Below are positions 38,885-47,110 of a stretch of 64,000 nt of DNA, in pieces. Position numbers and translations under genes: made by a program. Each line of letters starts with the position of its first letter. Position 1 is the first letter of the stretch. The notes beneath the pieces were generated by a model. That model saw nothing but the letters and a program-made list of their open reading frames with translations. It was not told the DNA's origin and did not search any database. Source of the stretch: Mycolicibacterium austroafricanum (GTDB lineage Bacteria; Actinomycetota; Actinomycetes; Mycobacteriales; Mycobacteriaceae); assembly GCF_902705885.1 (NCBI RefSeq), contig NZ_CACSIP010000006.1:1-64000 (forward strand). The letters are read 5' to 3'.

Positions 38885-39214
38885 TCAGCTCACTTCCATC
38901 GACATGATCCGCAGGTCCCGGCCTTCGAGCACCTCTACGTCGGCACTGCCGCAGGGGCACAACAGGATCGGGTCGCTCAGTTCGAAACGGACAGCACAGC
39001 TTCGGCACCGCGCGGCGCCAGGTCGGACGTCGACCTCGAGCGTGGCGCCGTCGGCGACGGTGCCCTCGACCGCCAGGCCGAAGCAGAACTCCATCGCCGC
39101 CGGCACGATCGCGCACAGCGCGCCGACTTCGAGTTTGACGCTGTGTACCCGTCGTCCGGCGGCGTGTTCGCATACCGCGTCGACGACGCTCTGTGTGATC
39201 GCCATTTCGTGCAT
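38885..39214 (-). CDS. hypA: Hydrogenase nickel incorporation protein HypA
   Basis: A 109-aa nickel metallochaperone. MHEMAITQS has the nickel-binding His2, and the zinc site is formed by CRSC and CPCG in ARCRSCAVRFELSDPILLC. It works with HypB on nickel insertion. The start at MHEMAITQ was chosen because His2 must follow the initiator Met; the open frame extends 19 residues further upstream. TATCGT, a possible -10, lies 27 nt before the ATG. It is the first gene of the hydrogenase cluster. Confidence 0.96.
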   Translation of the reverse strand: MHEMAITQSVVDAVCEHAAGRRVHSVKLEVGALCAIVPAAMEFCFGLAVEGTVADGATLEVDVRPGAARCRSCAVRFELSDPILLCPCGSADVEVLEGRDLRIMSMEVS

Positions 39215-39289
39215 GTCGCCCCGTTCTGGCCGGGTGAGCCCACGATAGGCCGGAGTCCGGCGAGTGTCCACGAATCGGCCGGTGCCCCG

Positions 39290-40186
39290 TCACGCGGGCC
39301 GCGGCGCGCCTTCCGGCAGCACCCGGCGCAGGAAGTCGATCTGGTCGGTCTTGACTTGCGGGTCTGAGTAGATGTCGAAGTGGTCGTAGGGGTACCGGCG
39401 CAGTTCGCCGCGTAGCGCCCGGTGCGCAGCCTTCTCCGTCGGTCCCGGTGGCGTGGTGGTGTCGTTGTCACAGACGCACACCAGCAGTGGCATCTGGAGC
39501 CGCGAGGCTTTGCGGCCGGGCCGGTAGAACGGGAAGCGCAGCATCAGCCGCGCTGCGAACGCGTTGCGCCACAGCGAATCCCCGCCCACGATGGCCTCAT
39601 AACCGGGCCGGGCGCCGGGGGAGGTCATGGCGGCGATGTCGCCCGGGTCGCCGATAGCGGGCGCCAGCCGGGGCGGGCGGCCGCGCCAGGCCTCCAGTTG
39701 ATCGCGCACCCCGTCGACGGTGAGAGCCGCCGCGGTCCGCAGCGGCACCTGCCGCAGGGCGGCGATGGAGTCGGTGAAGGGAGCCTGGGAGATCACCGCC
39801 GCGATCCGGGGATCGTCGGCGGCGACGGCCAGCACGTGGCCGCCGCTGAAGGACGATCCCCACAGGACGATCCGATCCGGATCGATGCCGTCCTGCCTGC
39901 GCGCCCATTCGACGACGGAGTGGTAGTCCTGCTGCTGGCGGCGGATGTCGAGCAGCTGGCGCGGTCTGCCGGTCGAGGCGCCGAAGTGCCGGTAGTCGAA
40001 GAGCACCACGACGTACCCGGCGTCGCGGAACGCCTCGGCGTATGGGGGCAGCCCGTCGTCGCGGGTGCCGCAGAAGCCGTGGGCCATGACGATGCAGGGG
40101 GATGGGCCCGGGTCCCGCGGCCGGTAGAGGTAGGCGGCGAGCTGCTCGCCGCGGCTCGGGATCCGGAGGTCCTGTGCTGCCGTCAT
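39290..40186 (-). CDS. Alpha/beta hydrolase
   Basis: A 298-aa serine hydrolase. The oxyanion region is [20 protein letters not shown], the nucleophile elbow WGSSFSGG, and the catalytic His in YPYDHFDIY; the acidic residue is probably in VCDNDTTTP. It resembles peptidase S15/DUF1749-like esterases and acetyl-xylan-esterase-type hydrolases; substrate unknown. The ATG at 40186 is 7 nt after TACGTT, suggesting a leaderless mRNA divergent from recA. It ends 75 nt before hypA on the same strand, so read-through into the hydrogenase cluster is possible. Confidence 0.85.
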   Translation of the reverse strand: MTAAQDLRIPSRGEQLAAYLYRPRDPGPSPCIVMAHGFCGTRDDGLPPYAEAFRDAGYVVVLFDYRHFGASTGRPRQLLDIRRQQQDYHSVVEWARRQDGIDPDRIVLWGSSFSGGHVLAVAADDPRIAAVISQAPFTDSIAALRQVPLRTAAALTVDGVRDQLEAWRGRPPRLAPAIGDPGDIAAMTSPGARPGYEAIVGGDSLWRNAFAARLMLRFPFYRPGRKASRLQMPLLVCVCDNDTTTPPGPTEKAAHRALRGELRRYPYDHFDIYSDPQVKTDQIDFLRRVLPEGAPRPA

Positions 40187-40193
40187 GCTCGAC

Positions 40194-40199
40194 AACGTA
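40194..40199 (-). promoter_or_regulatory. -10 element of the alpha/beta hydrolase gene
   Basis: TACGTT on the minus strand lies 7 nt before the hydrolase ATG. The recA SOS box begins 24 nt further upstream. Confidence 0.45.
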
Positions 40200-40222
40200 G
40201 TCCGTCGGCGTGTCTGCTTGAA

Positions 40223-40238
40223 TCGAACACCTGTTCGT
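40223..40238 (+). promoter_or_regulatory. SOS (LexA) box of recA
   Basis: TCGAACACCTGTTCGT matches TCGAAC-N4-GTTCGA at 11 of 12 positions. It lies 107-122 nt before the recA start, in the same arrangement as the LexA-controlled distal promoter of M. tuberculosis recA. Confidence 0.85.
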
Positions 40239-40267
40239 CTACTGTGGGGAGCGTTCGACGCAGTGAC

Positions 40268-40290
40268 TTGTCGGTGCCCTGATCTAACGT
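40268..40290 (+). promoter_or_regulatory. PafBC/RecA-NDp promoter of recA
   Basis: TTGTCGGTG (40268-40276), 8 nt, TAACGT (40285-40290) is a complete match to TTGTCRGTG-N8-TAnnnT, the LexA-independent DNA-damage promoter. Transcription would start near 40297, giving a leader of about 48 nt before recA. Confidence 0.85.
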
Positions 40291-40344
40291 CACGGCCAAC
40301 CGACCGAGAACCGGTCAACAACGACTACCGGAAGAGGTATCACC

Positions 40345-42489
40345 ATGGCGCAAGCGCCCGACCGCGAGAAGGCCCTCGAGCTGGCTCTCGCCCAAATCGA
40401 GAAGAGTCACGGCAAGGGTTCGGTGATGCGGCTCGGCGACGAGGTCCGCCAGCCGATATCGGTCATCCCCACCGGGTCGATCGCGCTCGACGTCGCACTG
40501 GGCATCGGTGGCCTGCCGCGCGGCCGGGTCATCGAGATCTACGGCCCGGAGTCCTCCGGCAAGACCACCGTGGCGCTGCACGCTGTCGCCAATGCGCAGG
40601 CCGCAGGCGGGATCGCGGCATTCATCGACGCCGAGCACGCGCTCGATCCCGACTACGCCAAAAAGCTGGGCGTCGACACAGACGCACTGCTGGTGTCCCA
40701 GCCGGACACCGGCGAGCAGGCGCTGGAGATCGCCGACATGCTCATCCGGTCCGGTGCCCTGGACATCCTGGTCATCGACTCCGTCGCCGCGCTGGTCCCG
40801 CGGGCCGAGATCGAGGGAGAGATGGGCGACAGCCACGTCGGTCTGCAGGCCCGTCTGATGAGCCAGGCGCTCCGCAAGATCACCGGTGCGCTGAGCAACT
40901 CGGGTACCACCGCCATCTTCATCAACCAGCTCCGCGAGAAGATCGGAGTGATGTTCGGGTGTTTCTCCTACGGCACTCGGGTGCAGCTGGCTGACGGGAC
41001 GACCGAGAAGATCGGCAAGATCGTCAACAACAAAATGGACGTCGAGGTGATGTCCTACGACCCGGTCACCGATCAGATCGCGCCCCGCAAAGTGGTGAAC
41101 TGGTTCAACAACGGGCGGGCGGAGCAGTTCCTGCAGTTCACTGTCGCGAAGTCCGGAGGTAACGGCAGGTCGCAATTCGCGGCCACCCCGAATCACCTGA
41201 TCCGGACGCCCTCGGGATGGACCGAAGCCGGTGACATCATCGCCGGTGACCGTGTCATGGCCGCAGAGCCGCACCTGCTCAGTGAGCAGCAGTTCCAGGT
41301 GATCCTGGGTTCGCTCATGGGCGACGGGAACCTGTCGCCGAATCGTCGCGACCGCAACGGTGTCCGGTTCCGTATGGGGCACGGTGCCAAGCAGCTGGAT
41401 TATCTGCAGTGGAAAACCGATCTGCTTGGCAACATCAAACATTCGGTCCGCGAGAACGACAAAGGTTCGCGGTTCGCAGACTTCACGCCGCTGCCCGAGC
41501 TCGGTGAGTTGCGCCGTGCGGTATACCTCGGCGACGGCAAGAAGTTTCTGTCGGAGGATTATCTCAAGGCGCTGACCCCGCTCGCATTGGCCGTCTGGTA
41601 CATGGATGACGGGAGTTTCACCGTTCGGTCCAAGGGCTTGCAGCAGCGGACCGAGGGCGGCAGCGGGCGCATCGAGATCTGTCTAGAAGCAATGACCGAG
41701 GGTTCGCGGGTCCGACTGTGTGACTACCTGCGTGACGCCCACGGGCTCGACGTGCGATTGCGCTCGGCAGGTGCGTCGGACAAGGCCGTGCTGGTGTTCT
41801 CCACAGCGGCCTCGGCGCAGTTCCAGGAGATGGTGGCGCCGTACATGGCACCGTCGATGGACTACAAGCTGCTCCCACGGTTCCGCGGCCGTGGGCGGGT
41901 GACGCCACAGTTCGTAGAGCCGAGTCAGAGATTGGTGCCTGCGCAGGTGCTCGACGTCCACGTCAAGCCTCATACCCGGTCGATGAACCGCTTCGACATC
42001 GAGGTGGAGGGCAATCACAACTATTTCGTCGACGGTGTCATGGTGCACAACTCGCCCGAAACAACCACGGGCGGAAAGGCTTTGAAGTTCTATTCGTCAG
42101 TGCGTCTGGACGTCCGCCGCATCGAGACCCTCAAGGACGGCACCGACGCGGTCGGCAACCGCACCCGGGTCAAGATCGTCAAGAACAAGGTGTCGCCGCC
42201 GTTCAAGCAGGCCGAGTTCGACATCCTCTACGGCAAGGGCATCTCCAAGGAGGGCTCGCTCATCGACATGGGGGTCGAGCAGGGCTTCATCCGTAAGTCC
42301 GGGTCGTGGTTCACCTACGAGGGTGAACAGCTGGGCCAGGGCAAGGAAAACGCCCGCAACTTCATGATCGAGAACCCCGAGATCGCCGCCGAGATCGAGA
42401 AGAAGATCAAGGAGAAGCTCGGCATCGGCGCCGTGGTGACTGATGAGGCAGTGGCTGATGACGCGCTTCCCACCCCCGTCGACTTCTGA
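40345..42489 (+). CDS. recA: RecA recombinase precursor containing an intein
   Basis: A 714-aa precursor. The exteins (residues 1-205 and 570-714) form a normal 350-aa RecA that drives strand exchange and LexA self-cleavage. Walker A is GPESSGKTT, Walker [13 protein letters not shown], and DNA-binding loop L2 begins near the intein site (GVMFG, then [16 protein letters not shown]). The insertion point is the M. leprae-type site, not the M. tuberculosis site further downstream (VVKNK). GGAAGAGG precedes the ATG. recX overlaps the 3' end. Confidence 0.98.
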   Translation: MAQAPDREKALELALAQIEKSHGKGSVMRLGDEVRQPISVIPTGSIALDVALGIGGLPRGRVIEIYGPESSGKTTVALHAVANAQAAGGIAAFIDAEHALDPDYAKKLGVDTDALLVSQPDTGEQALEIADMLIRSGALDILVIDSVAALVPRAEIEGEMGDSHVGLQARLMSQALRKITGALSNSGTTAIFINQLREKIGVMFGCFSYGTRVQLADGTTEKIGKIVNNKMDVEVMSYDPVTDQIAPRKVVNWFNNGRAEQFLQFTVAKSGGNGRSQFAATPNHLIRTPSGWTEAGDIIAGDRVMAAEPHLLSEQQFQVILGSLMGDGNLSPNRRDRNGVRFRMGHGAKQLDYLQWKTDLLGNIKHSVRENDKGSRFADFTPLPELGELRRAVYLGDGKKFLSEDYLKALTPLALAVWYMDDGSFTVRSKGLQQRTEGGSGRIEICLEAMTEGSRVRLCDYLRDAHGLDVRLRSAGASDKAVLVFSTAASAQFQEMVAPYMAPSMDYKLLPRFRGRGRVTPQFVEPSQRLVPAQVLDVHVKPHTRSMNRFDIEVEGNHNYFVDGVMVHNSPETTTGGKALKFYSSVRLDVRRIETLKDGTDAVGNRTRVKIVKNKVSPPFKQAEFDILYGKGISKEGSLIDMGVEQGFIRKSGSWFTYEGEQLGQGKENARNFMIENPEIAAEIEKKIKEKLGIGAVVTDEAVADDALPTPVDF
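40960..42051 (+). mobile_element. RecA intein with LAGLIDADG homing endonuclease
   Basis: A 364-residue in-frame insertion. It starts with Cys ([13 protein letters not shown]), has block [21 protein letters not shown], and ends with [11 protein letters not shown], giving the penultimate His and terminal Asn needed for splicing; the next extein residue is Ser. Between them are two dodecapeptide motifs, [11 protein letters not shown] and [13 protein letters not shown], both retaining the catalytic Asp. Splicing and homing therefore look intact. Length and site match the M. leprae RecA intein, not the 440-aa M. tuberculosis one. Confidence 0.95.
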
Positions 42490-43006
42490 GTCGCCGGCAG
42501 AGTCGCCGTCACGGGAAGAGCAGGCCAGGGCGCTGTGCCTGCGCCTGCTCACCGCGCGGGCGCGCACCCGGGCCGAGTTGGCCGGCCAGCTGCAGAAGCG
42601 GGGTTATCCCGACGATGTGGGCGCACACGTGCTCGACAGGCTGGCCGATGTGGGGCTGGTCGATGACGAGGAGTTCGCCGAGCAGTGGGTGCGTTCACGA
42701 CGGATCAACGCCGGCAAGGGTAAGCGCGCGCTGGCTGCCGAACTGCGCACCAAGGGCGTCGACAACGAGGTGATCACCGCTGCGCTTGCGGATATCGATG
42801 CAGGCGCTGAGCGGACCCGTGCCGAGCAACTGGTGCGGGACAAGTTGCGTCGGGAAAAACTCGGCGACCCGGACGACAGGGATGCGGAGAACAAGGTGGC
42901 ACGCCGGCTTGTCGGGATGCTCGCTCGTCGTGGATACGGGCAGTCGATGGCCCTCGACGTGGTCACCGCGGAGCTGGCGAATGAGAGGGAACGTCGCAGG
43001 GTGTAG
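42458..43006 (+). CDS. recX: Regulatory protein RecX
   Basis: A 182-aa inhibitor of RecA filament extension, made of repeated three-helix units; recognisable parts are [19 protein letters not shown] and [16 protein letters not shown]. The ATG beginning MTRFPPPST lies inside the recA 3' end, giving a 32-nt overlap as in other mycobacteria, so RecX production is tied to recA translation. Confidence 0.95.
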   Translation: MTRFPPPSTSESPAESPSREEQARALCLRLLTARARTRAELAGQLQKRGYPDDVGAHVLDRLADVGLVDDEEFAEQWVRSRRINAGKGKRALAAELRTKGVDNEVITAALADIDAGAERTRAEQLVRDKLRREKLGDPDDRDAENKVARRLVGMLARRGYGQSMALDVVTAELANERERRRV

Positions 43007-43014
43007 TCGGTGGC

Positions 43015-43281
43015 CTAACTGGCGTGCGCGTTGCGCGCAGCGGCGCCGATATCCGATGCCAGGCTTCGAGTGAGTATCAACCGCACCGCGATCACGGCGA
43101 CGGTGGATGCGATTGCCGCCCAGGACAGGTCGGCGCTCAACCGCAGTAGGCCTGCGGCGACGAACAGATCCACCATCGCGCGTAGTGCGACCATTGGTCG
43201 GCCGAACACCGCCAGGGCAGCAAGTCCGAGCAGTAGTCCGGCAAGAGCAAGGCACCAGGACGCGGTGATGACCGCGCTCAT
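43015..43281 (-). CDS. Small three-helix membrane protein, unknown
   Basis: An 88-aa protein with about three hydrophobic helices (residues 5-25, 32-50 and 55-70) and a polar tail LTRSLASDIGAAARNAHAS. The start overlaps the stop of the DUF1622 gene (ATGA), so both are made together. I do not recognise the family. It converges on recX with 8 nt between the stops. Confidence 0.7.
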   Translation of the reverse strand: MSAVITASWCLALAGLLLGLAALAVFGRPMVALRAMVDLFVAAGLLRLSADLSWAAIASTVAVIAVRLILTRSLASDIGAAARNAHAS

Positions 43282-43703
43282 GGGGCCGGGGGTGGTTCCG
43301 TGGTCGAGCGCGGGAGCCCGGGACGTGATCGGGCTCCCTCGATTTCGCGCTGCTCCTGGGCGATCTCACGGTTGAGGAAGTAGTTCAGGATCGTGCGGAT
43401 GGCTGCGATCGCGGCCAGCTTGCCGATCTCCTCGAAGGACGGTGAGATCGCTGTCCGCAGCACGTCGGCGGCAAGCTGGAATTCCAGGCCCAGCACCAGG
43501 AACCGGGCCAGCGACAGCCGCACCGCCGAGAACTGGTTGATGTCGCGCCGTGCCAGCGCGATGGCGAACTTCGTGATGGCGACGATCGCGCCGATCATGA
43601 TGACGATCGCGCCGCAGCCTTCGATGAGGCGCACCATCAGGTCGACCATCTCGCGCAGCGCTGACTCGGGCAGCACCTCGAACGCGTGCAGAGACTGGCT
43701 CAT
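43278..43703 (-). CDS. DUF1622 membrane protein
   Basis: A 141-aa protein with three hydrophobic segments (about residues 30-50, 65-85 and 92-110). The segment INQFSAVRLSLARFLVLGLE and the following LAADVLRTAISPSFEE are typical of DUF1622, a family of unknown function. The C-terminal tail is charged and then Pro-rich. It begins 27 nt after gluD and may be co-transcribed with the ABC transporter. Confidence 0.82.
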   Translation of the reverse strand: MSQSLHAFEVLPESALREMVDLMVRLIEGCGAIVIMIGAIVAITKFAIALARRDINQFSAVRLSLARFLVLGLEFQLAADVLRTAISPSFEEIGKLAAIAAIRTILNYFLNREIAQEQREIEGARSRPGLPRSTTEPPPAP

Positions 43704-43730
43704 GTCAGGTTCAGGTGCGCCCGGCCAGGG

Positions 43731-44612
43731 TCACTCGACCTTCGCACCGGGCACACCCTCCTGTTCGATCTCATCGGGCTCGAGTTCCGCGCCGCCGCGC
43801 CGCGCCCGTCGCATGCGCTTCTCCAGCCAGGTCGCAAACCACGACAACGCGAAGTTGACGCTGATCATCAGCAGCGCGATGACGATCAACGCCGGAATGT
43901 AGTTTCCGTAGGACGAACCGACGACGGTGCCCTGGCGGACCATCTCGACGAACGTGATCTGATAGCCGATCGCGGTGTCCTTGAGCACCACGACCAGCTG
44001 CGAGATCAGCACCGGCAGCATGGACGTGACCGCTTGGGGGAGCAGGATTGCCCGCATCGTCTGCCCGGATGTCAGCCCCAACGCCGAGGCCGCCTCGCCT
44101 TGCCCACGTGGCAGCGCGCGCACCCCGGCGCGAACGATCTCGGCGATGACGGCGCCGTTGTAGAGCGTCAAGCCGGTGATCACGCCGGCCAGCGCCAGGT
44201 ACTGAGACTGGAAGACGCCGTAGAACGCGTACAGAAAGTAGGCGAAGATCATCATGATCAGCACCGGTACCGCGCGGAAGAACTCGACGAACACCGACGA
44301 CGCCCAGCGGATGCCGGTGTGTTTCGACATCCGGCCGACGCCGAGCAGGAAGCCCAGCACCAGCGCCAGTGCGATCGACACCACCGCCGCCGTGAGTGTG
44401 CCCCGGATTCCCGGCAGGACGTAGGTGGTCCACAGGTTCGCCGTCAGGAACGGTTCCCACTTCTCAGCGGTGAGCTGCCCGTTGGCGTCCAGTCGCGTGT
44501 ACACCGCCCAGGCCACCGCCAGCACGACGACGGCGGTGACCGCACTGATGACGTGATTGCGTACCCGGGCGCGTGGTCCCGGCGCGTCGAAGAGAACCGA
44601 GGCTCCGCTCAC
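43731..44612 (-). CDS. gluD: Amino-acid (glutamate-type) ABC transporter permease GluD
   Basis: A 293-aa polar amino-acid permease of the HisMQ family. A single helix near residue 30 is followed by the core with about five helices and the EAA-loop GQGEAASALGLTSGQTMRAI, which contacts the ATPase. The C-terminal tail is basic, then Glu-rich (EKRMRRARRGGAELEPDE). The start is 31 nt after gluC. It forms the translocation path with GluC. Confidence 0.93.
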   Translation of the reverse strand: MSGASVLFDAPGPRARVRNHVISAVTAVVVLAVAWAVYTRLDANGQLTAEKWEPFLTANLWTTYVLPGIRGTLTAAVVSIALALVLGFLLGVGRMSKHTGIRWASSVFVEFFRAVPVLIMMIFAYFLYAFYGVFQSQYLALAGVITGLTLYNGAVIAEIVRAGVRALPRGQGEAASALGLTSGQTMRAILLPQAVTSMLPVLISQLVVVLKDTAIGYQITFVEMVRQGTVVGSSYGNYIPALIVIALLMISVNFALSWFATWLEKRMRRARRGGAELEPDEIEQEGVPGAKVE

Positions 44613-44643
44613 CGTGCCCGTCCGTCCGTCGCCCGAGCGCTCA

Positions 44644-45327
44644 TCATGCCTGCGACACCGCCATCCGCTTGCCCAGCCAGCCGAAGAACAACCCCAACGG
44701 CAGTGTCAGGATGACGAACCCGAGCGCGAAGATGCCGCCGACCACCAGCACCGCCGCGGTGTTCTCGATCATCTCCTTCATCAGCAACGCCGCCTCCGCC
44801 ACCCCGATCGCCGAGGCGATCGTGGTGTTCTTCGTCAGGGCGATCAACACCGACCCCATCGGAATGATCACCGCGCGGAACGCCTGCGGTAGCAGCACGA
44901 TCGTCAGGTTCTGCCCGAAGGTCAGGCCCAGGGACCTGGCGGCTTCGGCCTGACCGAGCGGCACCGTGTTGACCCCGGAGCGAACGGTTTCACAGACGAA
45001 CGCCGCGGTGTAGACGGTCAACCCGAGCATCGCCAGCCGGAAGCTGCTGTCCTCGATGAACGTCGGCGACTGCCGGCCGGCCAGCGTGACGCCCAGCGTC
45101 TGCGCCAACCCGAACGAGCAGAACAGGATGATCAGCGTCAGTGGAGTGTTTCGCACGGTGTTGACATACGTCGTGCCGATCCAGTTGAGCATCGGCACCG
45201 GCGCAAGGCGCATCGCGGCCAGCACCGTGCCGATGACCAACGCACCGATCGCCGAGAAAACCGTCAGCTGGATCGTCGTCCAGAACGCGCCGAAGATCTC
45301 CTCGCGATACTCGGTGAAAACCTCCAC
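44644..45327 (-). CDS. gluC: Amino-acid (glutamate-type) ABC transporter permease GluC
   Basis: A 227-aa HisMQ-type permease with five predicted helices and the EAA loop GQAEAARSLGLTFGQNLTIV. It starts MEVFTEYREEIFGAFW, the usual N-terminus of GluC proteins, 29 nt after gluB. Substrate class is acidic or polar amino acids, judged from the whole gluABCD set; precise specificity cannot be read from it. Confidence 0.93.
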   Translation of the reverse strand: MEVFTEYREEIFGAFWTTIQLTVFSAIGALVIGTVLAAMRLAPVPMLNWIGTTYVNTVRNTPLTLIILFCSFGLAQTLGVTLAGRQSPTFIEDSSFRLAMLGLTVYTAAFVCETVRSGVNTVPLGQAEAARSLGLTFGQNLTIVLLPQAFRAVIIPMGSVLIALTKNTTIASAIGVAEAALLMKEMIENTAAVLVVGGIFALGFVILTLPLGLFFGWLGKRMAVSQA

Positions 45328-45356
45328 TGAAGAATCCCCTGGTTACCCAGCCGACC

Positions 45357-46187
45357 TCAGTTGTCGAGCGGCGGGGGAGCCGGCGCGGTGATGCCCGCGG
45401 GGCCGAGGTTCTTGTCGAACGCCTCTTTCCAGGCGCCGCTTTCCTCCATCTTCGTCAACGCGTCGTTGATCTGGGTGCGCATCTCGGCGTCGTCCTTCTT
45501 CAGGCCGATGCCGTAGCGCTCCTCGGAGAACTGCTCACCGACGATCTTGAAGGCGCCGGGCGACTGTGCGGCGTAGCCGGCGAGAATGACCTCATCGGTC
45601 GTCACGGCGTCCACCGCGCCGTTCTTGAGGGCCTCGATGCAGGCCGAGTAGGTGTCGTACTGCTGCAGCTGCACGGCCGGGTACTCGTCCTTGATCTTCT
45701 GCGCCGGTGTCGAGCCCGACACCGAGCAGAGAATCTTGTTGTTCTCCAGCGACGCCGCCCCGGTGATGTCGTTGCTGTCCGACCGCACCAGCAGGCTCTG
45801 CCCGGTGATCAGGTACGGCCCGGCGAACGCGACCTTCTCCTTGCGGGAGTCGGTGATCGAGTAGGTGGCGGCGATGAAGTCGACCTGACCGTTCTGGATC
45901 AGGTTCTCCCGCTGCGCCGACGGCGCTTCCTTCCATTCGATCTGCTCGGGGGTGTAGCCCAGCTCGCCGGCGACGTAGGTCGCCACGTCAACGTCGAAGC
46001 CGCTCATCGTGCCGTCGGGGTTCTGCATGCCGAGACCGGGCTGATCGAACTTGGTGCCGATGACGATGCTGTCGCTGTCACCACCGCCACCGCCACCGCA
46101 CGCGGTCGCGACCAGCGGGAGCGTGACCGCGAGTGCGACTGCGCCCAAGACTCGCTTGGACAGTGATATCTGAGACATGGCAACCAT
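45357..46187 (-). CDS. gluB: Amino-acid ABC transporter substrate-binding lipoprotein GluB
   Basis: A 276-aa lipoprotein. The signal peptide ends in the lipobox VATAC, with the lipidated Cys followed by a Gly run. The mature part is a type II periplasmic binding protein: IVIGTKFDQPGLGMQNPDG, GFDVDVATYVAGELGY and the glutamate-type ligand region AATYSITDSRKEKVAFAGPY. The start is MVAMSQ or the second Met, both close to a GAAAGGA site. It captures an acidic amino acid outside the membrane for GluCD. Confidence 0.94.
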   Translation of the reverse strand: MVAMSQISLSKRVLGAVALAVTLPLVATACGGGGGGDSDSIVIGTKFDQPGLGMQNPDGTMSGFDVDVATYVAGELGYTPEQIEWKEAPSAQRENLIQNGQVDFIAATYSITDSRKEKVAFAGPYLITGQSLLVRSDSNDITGAASLENNKILCSVSGSTPAQKIKDEYPAVQLQQYDTYSACIEALKNGAVDAVTTDEVILAGYAAQSPGAFKIVGEQFSEERYGIGLKKDDAEMRTQINDALTKMEESGAWKEAFDKNLGPAGITAPAPPPLDN

Positions 46188-46231
46188 TCTCGGTGTTCCT
46201 TTCGCCGGGGCGGATGGTGTTGAAGCGGTGG

Positions 46232-46984
46232 TCAGTGGTGCAGAATCTTGCCGAGGAAGTCCTTGGCGCGTTCGGTCTCGGGATGGTCGAAGAACTGCAC
46301 GGGCTCCGCGTCCTCGAGGATGGCGCCGTCGGACATGAACACCACACGATTGGCGGCCCGTCGTGCGAAGCCCATCTCGTGGGTGACGACGAGCATGGTC
46401 ATGCCCTCGGTGGCCAGTGCGACCATCACCGAGAGCACCTCGTTGATCATCTCCGGGTCCAGCGCACTGGTCGGCTCGTCGAACAGCATCACCTTCGGGT
46501 CCATCGCCAGCGAGCGGGCGATCGCGACCCGCTGCTGCTGACCGCCCGACAGCTGAGCCGGGTACTTGTCGGCCTGGTTGGCGATCCCGACCCGCTCGAG
46601 CAGGCTCATGGCCTTCTCGCGTGCCGCAGCCTTGGGTGTCTTGCGGACCTTCATCGGTGCCAGCATCACGTTCTCGACAATTGTCTTGTGCGCGAACAGG
46701 TTGAACGACTGGAACACCATCCCGACATCGGACCGCAACTGCGCCAGCTTGCGGCCCTCGTCCGGCAGCACTGTGCCGTCGATGGCGATGGTGCCCGAAT
46801 CGATGGTCTCCAACCGGTTGATGGTTCGGCACAACGTCGACTTGCCGGAGCCCGACGGGCCCAGCACGACGACGACCTGTCCCTTGGCCACCTCGAGGTT
46901 GATGTCCTGCAGGACATGGAGGTCGCCGAAGTGCTTGTTGACCGACTTCATCGAGATCATCGGCACAGCAGGGGCGCTCTCCAT
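46232..46984 (-). CDS. gluA: Amino-acid ABC transporter ATPase GluA
   Basis: A 250-aa ABC ATPase. Walker A is [10 protein letters not shown]-loop VFQSFNLF, signature [10 protein letters not shown], Walker [13 protein letters not shown] and H-loop VTHEMGFA. It is the first gene of gluABCD, transcribed on the minus strand. TAAGGT lies 8 nt before the ATG and is a candidate -10. A later in-frame Met (MISMKSV) is an alternative start. Confidence 0.95.
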   Translation of the reverse strand: MESAPAVPMISMKSVNKHFGDLHVLQDINLEVAKGQVVVVLGPSGSGKSTLCRTINRLETIDSGTIAIDGTVLPDEGRKLAQLRSDVGMVFQSFNLFAHKTIVENVMLAPMKVRKTPKAAAREKAMSLLERVGIANQADKYPAQLSGGQQQRVAIARSLAMDPKVMLFDEPTSALDPEMINEVLSVMVALATEGMTMLVVTHEMGFARRAANRVVFMSDGAILEDAEPVQFFDHPETERAKDFLGKILHH

Positions 46985-47098
46985 GGGTGCTGACCTTACC
47001 CAGGGAATGCTCAGCTTGCCTGGAACTCAGCAATCCGCCCAGATCACCGCGGGCAGGCGCGGGTCGCCGCGGCCGTCGAGCGCGCCGGTGGCCGGCCG

Positions 47099-47104
47099 TA
47101 GGAT
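47099..47104 (+). promoter_or_regulatory. -10 element of leaderless miaB transcript
   Basis: TAGGAT lies 6 nt before the GTG at 47111, which lacks a ribosome-binding site. Confidence 0.5.
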
Positions 47105-47110
47105 GGGGCC

